Below, in pieces: positions 30,185 through 36,321 of a stretch of DNA of 36,321 nucleotides; within the stretch, counting starts at the first letter, position 1, and every line of letters begins with the position of its first letter. The notes under the pieces were generated by a model, which was not told the DNA's origin, ran no database searches, and saw nothing but the letters and a program-made list of their open reading frames with translations. The stretch lies in NCBI GenBank assembly GCA_051155755.1, contig DAXETY010000103.1, forward strand, positions 1 to 36,321, given 5' to 3'. Source of the stretch: DAXETY01 sp051155755. GTDB taxonomy: Bacteria; Desulfobacterota; Desulfobacteria; Desulfobacterales; SG8-13. The position numbers and the translations under genes are program-made.

Positions 30185-32181
30185 AAATCGCCCTCATATT
30201 CCCGCCGATCGCCGATCCGACCGCACCGTATATTTCCCTGCCCTCCCTGACCGCCTGGCTGCGTTCGCATGCGATCGAGGTGGTCCCCATCGATGCCAAT
30301 CTGGAGGCCATCCGATACCTGCTGCAGCCGCACAACCTGGAGACGCTGGGCCGGCGCGTGAGAAAGCGCCTGGGCCGGCTGGAGCGCACGGGCGTGCTGC
30401 CGCACCGCCAGCAACTGGCCTATGCGGCCCTGTTCCGTGCGGATCGAATCCGCCGTTCAACGCTGCAGCACATCGAGGCGGCGGTTTCATTATTTCACGA
30501 CCGTTCCGGGGACCGTTTTTTCAACCCGGTCGAATATGTCCGCGCTGCGTCGACGGTGGAAGGTGCCCTGGCGCTGATCTCGGCGGCTTACACCCCACTG
30601 GAAATGGATTTTACCCGCTACCGCACGCCGTTCGCACTGCTGAGCATGGATCAAATCCGCAGCGATGCCCGGGCCGACCGCAATCCGTTCACAGCCTACT
30701 ATAGCGGTCCGCTCGCGGAACGGCTGGCCGCCGAGCGGGTCGCCCTGGTCGGGGTTTCGGTGGCATACACCTCGCAAATTCAACAGGCTTACACGCTGGG
30801 TGCGATTTTGCGCCGCAGATTTCCCCACCTGTATTTAACCGTCGGCGGCCCCGCCCTGACCCAGATGCTGCTGCGGCTGGCTCCGGCGTTAAGAAGCGAA
30901 TGTCTGGGCCCCTTCGACTCGGCGGTCATGTTCGAAGGCGAACAGGTATTGCTGGAGATCGTGCGGATGCTGGCAGCCGGCCGGCCGGCTGTGGGTGTGC
31001 TGCAGGCCGAAGGCCCCACGGACCTGAGCCGCCTGCCCGCTCCGGATTTTGACGGTCTGCCGCTGCAGCACTACTTGCGCCCCGCCCCGGTATTGCCCTA
31101 CGATCCGACCCGCGGCTGTTATTGGGGAAAATGCGCGTTCTGTCACTACGGTCTGGCGGAAAAAGGGACGGCGCCCTACCGTGAACGGCCATTGGAAGCG
31201 GTTTTGCAGCACCTGGAAATGCTGTCGCGGCGCCATGATTGCCGCCTGTTCTATCTCTCCCAGGATCTGATGGCCCCGGCTGCGGTGCACCGCTTTGCCC
31301 GGGAAGTTCGGAAAACCAGGCTGACCTGGCGCTGGGCCACCGACCTGCGGGCCGATCGGTATTTTTCAGCCGGTGTCTGCAAGGATTTGGCCGCCGGAGG
31401 AGCACTGGCGGTATCGCTGGGAGTCGAATCCGGCGCGGCAAGGATCCTGCGCCGCATTCGCAAAGGAATTCCCCTCGCGGATATGGAGGCGGTAATCCAA
31501 AATCTGGCGGCGGCCGGGGTGGCCGTGGAGGTCATGTGTTTTACAGACTTTCCATCGGAATCTTATGCGGAGGCCATGGCGACCCTGCAACTGCTGCAAA
31601 CCCACTTCGAGACCGTCGCCCTGTTCATGTGCGGCCGGTTCCAGCTCACCTCCGGTTCGGCCGTAGCCTGCAGGCCATCGGATTTCGACATCCGCGAAAT
31701 ATGGCATGTGGCCGGCGACGAGCTGCGCAGCGTAATGTATTTCACGGAGAATTCGCCCCCGAAAACCGCCGGACAGGCCGGCCGGATTGAAGCCGGGCTC
31801 AGCCGGATTGCCGGTCGATGGCGTCTTCAGCATTATCCCTGGGCCGGATCGTTGTCCACGGCTCATACCCTGCTCTGGTACGAACGTTTCGGACCGCAGG
31901 CATTCAAAAAACGGGCGAACAAAACGGCTCGAGGTTTCGGCCTCCGGATCGAAGCCGGAAACCCCGGGCTGCCGGCCGACGTGAGAAAGATGGCCGAACG
32001 CGCCTTCGAAAACGAGACCGCCCTTTGGCAGAAGCTCATTTATCAGGAGCGGGCGGTGACCCCGGAGTTATACCGGCGCCTGGCGAACAACCTGCCTTCG
32101 CAACGTCTTTTCAAACCCGGGCCTGCAACCCGTGGACCGGGTATGGTGAGCGATGCTCGACATTCGGCGTTATACAAATGA
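30181..32181 (+). CDS. B12-binding radical SAM protein with CX4CX2C cluster motif
   Basis: A 666-aa protein. The N-terminus resembles a cobalamin-binding fold (LIFPPIADPTAPYISLPSLTAWLR; later VGVSVAYTSQIQQAYTLGAILRR...VGGPALTQM). The radical SAM core starts at PTRGCYWGKCAFCHYG, with cysteines C313, C318 and C321. The spacing is CX4CX2C, not the usual CX3CX2C; the codons (TGT TAT TGG GGA AAA TGC GCG TTC TGT) are unambiguous. Later core motifs include LFYLSQDLM, RWATDLRADR, SLGVESGA and RIRKGI. The B12 domain suggests methyl transfer or a rearrangement on an unactivated carbon; the substrate is unknown. It overlaps the tatC-like gene by 29 bases, implying coupled expression. Confidence 0.92.
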   Translation: MKIALIFPPIADPTAPYISLPSLTAWLRSHAIEVVPIDANLEAIRYLLQPHNLETLGRRVRKRLGRLERTGVLPHRQQLAYAALFRADRIRRSTLQHIEAAVSLFHDRSGDRFFNPVEYVRAASTVEGALALISAAYTPLEMDFTRYRTPFALLSMDQIRSDARADRNPFTAYYSGPLAERLAAERVALVGVSVAYTSQIQQAYTLGAILRRRFPHLYLTVGGPALTQMLLRLAPALRSECLGPFDSAVMFEGEQVLLEIVRMLAAGRPAVGVLQAEGPTDLSRLPAPDFDGLPLQHYLRPAPVLPYDPTRGCYWGKCAFCHYGLAEKGTAPYRERPLEAVLQHLEMLSRRHDCRLFYLSQDLMAPAAVHRFAREVRKTRLTWRWATDLRADRYFSAGVCKDLAAGGALAVSLGVESGAARILRRIRKGIPLADMEAVIQNLAAAGVAVEVMCFTDFPSESYAEAMATLQLLQTHFETVALFMCGRFQLTSGSAVACRPSDFDIREIWHVAGDELRSVMYFTENSPPKTAGQAGRIEAGLSRIAGRWRLQHYPWAGSLSTAHTLLWYERFGPQAFKKRANKTARGFGLRIEAGNPGLPADVRKMAERAFENETALWQKLIYQERAVTPELYRRLANNLPSQRLFKPGPATRGPGMVSDARHSALYK

Positions 32182-32893
32182 TTCCCACAGGCTATTGGAT
32201 TATCTGGAAACCCTGCGGGTCGCACTGATTCGGATCGGGATCGTGGTCGTGGTTTTATCGGTGGCCGCCTACCCGGCGGCGGGATCGATTCTTGATTTTC
32301 TGCAGCAGCTGACCGGCGTTCACCTGGCGGCCTTCGGGATCCCCGAGATTTTTCTGGCGCTGGTGACCCTGGCCCTGGGAGGCGGTGTGTTTGCCGGTTT
32401 TCCGTTCCTGCTGTATTCGCTGATGTCGCCTCTTCCCGCCTTGTTCCCGACATTTCGCCGCAGCAACCTGGTGGTATTCTGGATCGCCGCCACCTTGATG
32501 TTTTACGTCGGCGCCCTGTTCAGTCTGCTGGTTTCCCTTCCCTACGGGGTATCCTATTTACTGAGCTTCGAGAGCGGCTATCTCTCCGCCCTGATTTCGG
32601 TCAAAAAATTCGTCTCCTTCTGCCTGCTCATCCTGTTTGGTTTTGGAACGATCTTCGAACTGCCGCTGGTCATGATTCTTTCGGGGCGAGTCGGACTGGT
32701 GCGTGCCGGGTTGCTGTCGCGCTACCGACGCTATGCCGTTATGATCATCAGCGTAGTTGCCGCCGTCCTGACACCGACCCCGGACGTGCTCAACATGGCG
32801 CTGATGGGCGTGCCGCTGTACCTGCTGTTCGAACTCGGCCTGCTGGGCATGCGCCTGTCGGAAAAAATGCGCAGCATGCCGCCGACTCAATAA
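32153..32893 (+). CDS. tatC: divergent twin-arginine translocase subunit TatC
   Basis: A 246-aa membrane protein with six predicted helices. The TatC character is seen in DYLETLRVALIRIG at the N-terminus, FGFGTIFELPLVMILS before helix 5 and the C-terminal TPTPDVLNMALMGVPLYLLFELGL. The cytoplasmic loop that normally reads PGLxxxE(K/R)R is SPLPALFPTFRRS, so the conserved glutamate there appears to be missing. No tatA/tatB is adjacent. The start lies 29 bases inside the radical SAM gene. It ends 15 bases from the stop of the convergent GH17-GT2 gene with no terminator between. It may be a specialised TatC paralog, perhaps for one client (inference). Confidence 0.86.
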   Translation: MLDIRRYTNDSHRLLDYLETLRVALIRIGIVVVVLSVAAYPAAGSILDFLQQLTGVHLAAFGIPEIFLALVTLALGGGVFAGFPFLLYSLMSPLPALFPTFRRSNLVVFWIAATLMFYVGALFSLLVSLPYGVSYLLSFESGYLSALISVKKFVSFCLLILFGFGTIFELPLVMILSGRVGLVRAGLLSRYRRYAVMIISVVAAVLTPTPDVLNMALMGVPLYLLFELGLLGMRLSEKMRSMPPTQ

Positions 32894-32908
32894 TGCGTTG
32901 CAAAGTGA

Positions 32909-35503
32909 TCAGGCTTCGTCTGCCAGGGGCATCTTGCCCAGAAAACGCGCCGGCAGCCGCGGGAGTGCGCTGATCAAAGAAACCAGCACGGCCGACAGAT
33001 ACGGCAGGGACTGCACCAGCAGGACGAAAATCCACAGATGCAGGTCCGGATTGTCGATGATCTGCCGCCCATATACCCCTGCGGCACACAGCCAGAGAAC
33101 CAGCAGGATGGCCGCCTCCTGGTGCACGCCCACCAGGGCGCGCATCAGGGGGTGGCTGTCGGCCCACTTGGGAGTGCGGAAAAAGGGCAGATTGCGGGTG
33201 AAAAAACCGGTCAGAACCGCTTTCCCGATGGTATGCGACAGGGCCAGGCCCGCCATCCCGGCGGCCAGGGTCTGCAGAATCGAAGCCCGTACGCGGGTCC
33301 GATACAGATACAGCATTTTGGCGGCCTTGAAGGCGAAAAAGGTCAACGGCAGCAACGACAGTTCGGCCAGCGGCGGATCCACCCGCCGGGGAGCGATGAT
33401 CATGGCCGCCGACCAGGTCACGGCGCCGGCATTGAACAGCAGGTTGATGCCGTCGGCAATCCAGGGCATCCAACCGGCGACGAAGTGGTAGCTCTGCCCG
33501 AAGGTCAGCCGGCTGGACCGGACCTGCAGGACCTGGCCGAAGTGGCGGCGCAGGATCTGGATTGCCCCATAGGCCCAGCGAAAGCGTTGCTTGCGGTAAT
33601 CCTGAAAGGTGTCGGGCATCAGGCCCTTGCCGAAGCTTTTCGGGAGGTACAGCGCCTCGTGACCGGCTTCGAAAATCCGCAGGCCCAGTTCGGCGTCTTC
33701 GGTGATGCACCATTCGCCCCATCCGCCGATGGCTTCCAGCACATCGCGCCGCACCAGGGACATGGTGCCGTGCTGGATGATGGCGTTGCGTTCGTTGCGG
33801 GTGATCATGCCGATGGAAAAAAACCCCCGGTATTCCGCAAAGCACATGGATTTGAATAAATTTTCCTGATCGTCGCGATAATCCTGTGGGGCCTGCACCA
33901 GCGCCACGGAGGACCGCTGGAAAAAAGGCACCAGGCGTTTGAGCCAGTCGGGATTTACCTGGTAGTCGCTGTCAATGATCGCGATGACCGCCGCCCGATC
34001 GGACGTGTGAACCAGGGCGAAGTTCAACGCCCCGGCCTTGTAACCGGACAGCCGATCCACATGAAAAAAGCGGAAACGGCTTCCCAGTCGATCGCAGTGC
34101 TGCCGGACCGGTTCCCAGACCGCCGGGTTTTGGGTGTTGTTGTCGATCACCAGCACTTCAAAAGCGGGATAGTCCAGCGCCGCAAGGGCATCCAGAGTCT
34201 GCTTGAGCATTTCCGGCGGTTCTTTGTAGGCCGGAACGTGAATCGAGACGAACGGTAAATCGCCGCAGAATTCGTCCACTGGCCGGGCGGATCGCCGGCG
34301 GCCGGTGACCCAGAGGGCCTCGGCCCACTCGTGGGCCTCGGTCAGCAACACCAGGATCACCCCGACCATGCCACTGAGCATCAATACCCCCACCACCACG
34401 GTTCCCACCGTTAGATACTGGTGGATGTAGTCGTAGACGATCCACACGGCGGCGGTGGCCGCCGCGTAGGAGACGATCGCCAGAAATCCGCGTCCGCGCT
34501 GTTTCAACGTGCGGCTGTCGGTCAGCAGCAGGGACAAGGCGATGGCTGCGATCGCCACCGAAAGTCCGGCCAGCACATACCAGCTGGGAATCGGCACGAT
34601 CGGTTCGGTAAACGGAAATTTGGACTGCCGGTGCACATCGTACACCCCCCAGTAGGCCCCCACGGCGCCTTCGGTCTCTCGTTTCCAAGGCTGATCGAAG
34701 GCTTCCATGATGTAATAGGTGTATTTTTCCTGGGCGGCCCGGTGCAGAAAGCGGCGCAAAAAGGTCGCCTGGTTGGACTCCGAGGCCACGGCCGATTTGC
34801 GGGTGCGTCCGTTGCTGGGCCAGCCGACCTCAGCGATGACGATGGGTTTGCCGGGAAAGCGTTTATTCAGCTCGTCGATCCGGTCCACAATGTAATCGAT
34901 CGAAGCCTCCACATGAACCCCTTCCCAGTAAGGCAACATGTGGACCGCCAGGTAATCGACATGGTCGACCAGCTCCGGATGCTTGATCCACACATGCCAG
35001 GGTTCGGCCGTGCTGACGGGAATCTCCGTGTGGCGGCGCACCCGGTCGAGGTATCCGGTCAGCTGGGCTACCGGGATGTCGCCACGCAGCACCACTTCGT
35101 TTCCCACAATGATGCGCACGATGTTGCCGCTGGAAACCGAGATTTTCAGCAAGGCCTCGATCTGATCTTCATTCGTTGCCGAATCGGCGTCGATCCAGGC
35201 GCCCAGAGCCACGTTGATGTCGTGCTTCCGGGCCAGATAGGGAATGCGCGCCAGCACGTTCTCTACTGTATAGGTGCGGATGGCGTGGGTGGTGCCGGCC
35301 AGCAGCGCCAGATCCGCATCGATTTCCTCCACGGTGGGATACTCGGGAATCAAGGGGCTGTCGCCGGCCCGCATGGGCGAAAACGAAAACCCCTGGATCC
35401 GCTGCGGCCACGGAGGCTCTTCTTCGGGTCGGTTTGTGTAGGCCCACAGGGCAACGGTGACGATGGCGATGGAAATGCCGATGATGATGTTCGATCGGTT
35501 CAT
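32909..35503 (-). CDS. GH17-GT2 fusion, NdvB-type beta-glucan synthase/transglycosylase
   Basis: An 864-aa membrane protein. After an N-terminal anchor helix (7-21), a GH17 domain (about 35-295) has acid/base E136 (VGNEVVL), nucleophile E225 (VIAEVGWPSNG) and the family-typical YIMEAFDQPWK. Helices at ~305-390 lead to a processive GT2 domain (about 417-650) with VPAYKEP, DxD-type DSD (511-513), TED (601-603) and QRFRW (639-643), then C-terminal helices. This architecture matches the Pseudomonas/Azotobacter NdvB proteins, whose GH17 domains remodel beta-1,3-glucans while GT2 makes the chain (family knowledge). A periplasmic or cell-surface beta-glucan is the likely product. A weak ribosome site precedes ATG 35503. 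Confidence 0.94.
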   Translation of the reverse strand: MNRSNIIIGISIAIVTVALWAYTNRPEEEPPWPQRIQGFSFSPMRAGDSPLIPEYPTVEEIDADLALLAGTTHAIRTYTVENVLARIPYLARKHDINVALGAWIDADSATNEDQIEALLKISVSSGNIVRIIVGNEVVLRGDIPVAQLTGYLDRVRRHTEIPVSTAEPWHVWIKHPELVDHVDYLAVHMLPYWEGVHVEASIDYIVDRIDELNKRFPGKPIVIAEVGWPSNGRTRKSAVASESNQATFLRRFLHRAAQEKYTYYIMEAFDQPWKRETEGAVGAYWGVYDVHRQSKFPFTEPIVPIPSWYVLAGLSVAIAAIALSLLLTDSRTLKQRGRGFLAIVSYAAATAAVWIVYDYIHQYLTVGTVVVGVLMLSGMVGVILVLLTEAHEWAEALWVTGRRRSARPVDEFCGDLPFVSIHVPAYKEPPEMLKQTLDALAALDYPAFEVLVIDNNTQNPAVWEPVRQHCDRLGSRFRFFHVDRLSGYKAGALNFALVHTSDRAAVIAIIDSDYQVNPDWLKRLVPFFQRSSVALVQAPQDYRDDQENLFKSMCFAEYRGFFSIGMITRNERNAIIQHGTMSLVRRDVLEAIGGWGEWCITEDAELGLRIFEAGHEALYLPKSFGKGLMPDTFQDYRKQRFRWAYGAIQILRRHFGQVLQVRSSRLTFGQSYHFVAGWMPWIADGINLLFNAGAVTWSAAMIIAPRRVDPPLAELSLLPLTFFAFKAAKMLYLYRTRVRASILQTLAAGMAGLALSHTIGKAVLTGFFTRNLPFFRTPKWADSHPLMRALVGVHQEAAILLVLWLCAAGVYGRQIIDNPDLHLWIFVLLVQSLPYLSAVLVSLISALPRLPARFLGKMPLADEA

Positions 35504-35554
35504 GGGTCAATAAAGCCATTATTTACAGTCGGGAAAGTCATCGGTTGCAGGAAA

Positions 35555-36058
35555 TCAGCCGATCACGATGAGCACATCTCCGGTGGCGACTTCGGCGCCT
35601 TTTTGCACCCGAACCTCACGCACCGTCCCGGCCACAGGACTGACGATGTTGTTCTCCATTTTCATAGCTTCCATGCGGGCCACCACCTGTCCGACAGTTA
35701 CCAGGCTGCCCGGGCGGACCAGCACTTCCTGGACCCTTCCCGGGATGGGGGCGCAGATCACCCCTCTGCCGGACACGGCCGGCAGTCCATCGGCCCGAAC
35801 CTCGAACAGCGCCAAGCGGAATTTGCGCACGTTGAACTCGGGCCGGGCCGCTTTTTCGAAATCCAGCCCCGCCACATCCACCAGCCGGGCGCCGGCAACC
35901 GCAAATTCGATCCGCACGGCCGTGCTCTTGGCCCGCGGGATCAACTCGTCGGCAATGTGCTCGCCTTGCCGCTGGAATTGCGGCGACGGCTTTTCGATGT
36001 CATCGCCGAAGGCGCCCCATGCGGCCGAAGCCGGAAGCAGCACCAGCAGCGCCGCCAT
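35555..36058 (-). CDS. biotin carrier protein of a decarboxylase/carboxylase complex
   Basis: The C-terminal ~70 residues form a biotinyl domain (ICAPIPGRVQEVLVRPG...VARMEAMKMENNIVSPVAGTVREV) with the biotinylated lysine in EAMKMEN (K133 counting from ATG 36058). The middle contains a conserved-looking VRKFRLALFEVRADGLP segment. The N-terminus (MAALLVLLPASAAWGAFGDD) looks like a signal or membrane anchor. A basic stretch KRIPREFRN is encoded just upstream without ATG/GTG/TTG, so the true start may be non-standard or earlier (the frame is open to 36181). Directly upstream lies the tail of a decarboxylase beta-subunit gene, so it belonged to a Na+-translocating (methylmalonyl-CoA, oxaloacetate or glutaconyl-CoA type) decarboxylase operon. 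Confidence 0.85.
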   Translation of the reverse strand: MAALLVLLPASAAWGAFGDDIEKPSPQFQRQGEHIADELIPRAKSTAVRIEFAVAGARLVDVAGLDFEKAARPEFNVRKFRLALFEVRADGLPAVSGRGVICAPIPGRVQEVLVRPGSLVTVGQVVARMEAMKMENNIVSPVAGTVREVRVQKGAEVATGDVLIVIG

Positions 36059-36104
36059 GGCAACATTTCGGAATTCTCGCGGTATGCGTTTCGCGGCGCC
36101 GTCC

Positions 36105-36248
36105 TTACTTGAACATGGCGATGAACATGCCGGCGGCTGCGGCCGAACCGATGCCGCCGGCCAGGTTGGACCCCATGGCATGCATCAGTAGCCAGTTTCC
36201 GGGATCGTACTTGAGCCCTTCGGCCTGGGAGACGCGGGCGGACATGGG
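36105..36248 (-). pseudogene. C-terminal remnant of Na+-translocating decarboxylase beta subunit (OadB/MmdB/GcdB)
   Basis: The last ~47 codons read MPMSARVSQAEGLKYDPGNW, continue LLMHAMGSNLAGGIGSAAAA and end GMFIAMFK before a TAA. This closely follows the C-terminus of OadB-type beta subunits ([32 protein letters not shown] as I recall the family). The frame stays open to the window edge, but upstream of the first ATG it encodes charged residues (SSRGKKSAGDGR) instead of the expected hydrophobic helix. Another frame there starts a carboxyltransferase-like protein. This looks like a truncated gene at a deletion junction near 36245, though an assembly error at the contig end is possible. Confidence 0.6.
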
Positions 36249-36316
36249 CATCGCCGCCCTTCCATCGCCTGCCGATTTTTTTCCTCGAGACGATTCCACA
36301 GATCGGTTGTGTCCAT
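36185..36316 (-). pseudogene. 5' fragment of an acyl-CoA carboxylase/decarboxylase carboxyltransferase gene
   Basis: The frame from ATG 36316 encodes MDTTDLWNRLEEKNRQAMEG, the kind of N-terminus seen in MmdA/PccB-type carboxyltransferases (…GGGxxRI…KLTARERI normally follows). It then loses similarity and stops after 43 codons. The break coincides with the point where the beta-subunit similarity begins in the other frame. Any ribosome site would lie outside the window. Confidence 0.4.
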
Positions 36317-36321
36317 AGCGC

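Noticed and set aside
34421..36112. 563-codon plus-strand frame opposite the GH17-GT2 and biotin carrier genes
   Set aside because: It crosses two real genes antisense and has Gly/His/Arg-biased composition without motifs.

Overview
The window looks like chromosomal DNA of a GC-rich, anaerobic deltaproteobacterium, most likely a sulfate reducer of the Desulfobacterota (Desulfosarcina/Desulfobacterales type). That assignment is inferred from the gene content: a sulfate-reducer-like formate-tetrahydrofolate ligase (Wood-Ljungdahl pathway), a TauE/SafE permease paired with a stand-alone receiver protein, a Si-type citrate synthase, and remains of a Na+-translocating decarboxylase operon. There is no rRNA, tRNA, CRISPR array, phage or insertion-sequence transposase. 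Most of the DNA is coding.

Layout. 1-3438: a two-gene heteromeric ABC exporter, its first gene cut by the window edge. 3812-5575: formate-tetrahydrofolate ligase with a very strong ribosome site and a strong terminator. 5757-9064: a zinc-finger/membrane/TPR protein convergent with a rhomboid protease. Their C-terminal domains resemble each other, and the genes are separated by a tandem 93/94-bp repeat. 9065-9496: an intergenic region with two nonamer minisatellite arrays in opposite orientation. 9497-10777: citrate synthase. 11149-14570: an unrecognised 268-aa protein, convergent and overlapping by 10 bp with a PEP-synthase-like enzyme whose C-terminal domain is not the usual TIM barrel. 14801-17269: a receiver protein, a TauE/SafE permease and a small membrane protein in one operon. 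This is divergent from a histidine kinase and NtrC-type sigma-54 activator pair (17602-20578). 20823-28068: a dipeptide/oligopeptide ABC transporter (two ATPases, binding protein, two permeases) followed by an aspartoacylase-family deacylase and a small multi-pass membrane protein. 28111-35503: a secreted GH2-like TIM-barrel hydrolase, a B12-binding radical SAM protein overlapping a divergent TatC, and a GH17-GT2 fusion of the NdvB beta-glucan synthase type. 35555-36321: a biotin carrier protein preceded by what looks like a deletion scar, with the start of a carboxyltransferase gene running into the last codons of a decarboxylase beta subunit.

How the genes may work together. The kinase/NtrC pair and the divergent receiver/TauE operon share a 330-bp control region with back-to-back sigma-70-like promoters and a 13-bp palindrome, so they probably form one anion-export or sulfur-related regulon (inference). 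The Dpp operon plus deacylase suggests import and cytoplasmic hydrolysis of N-acylated amino acids or peptides (inference). The two glycosidase-type genes flanking radical SAM/TatC suggest an envelope glucan locus (inference). The best candidates for undescribed biology are the rhomboid/zinc-finger pair with a shared domain, the radical SAM-TatC overlap, and the PEP-synthase-like protein with an unassigned domain.
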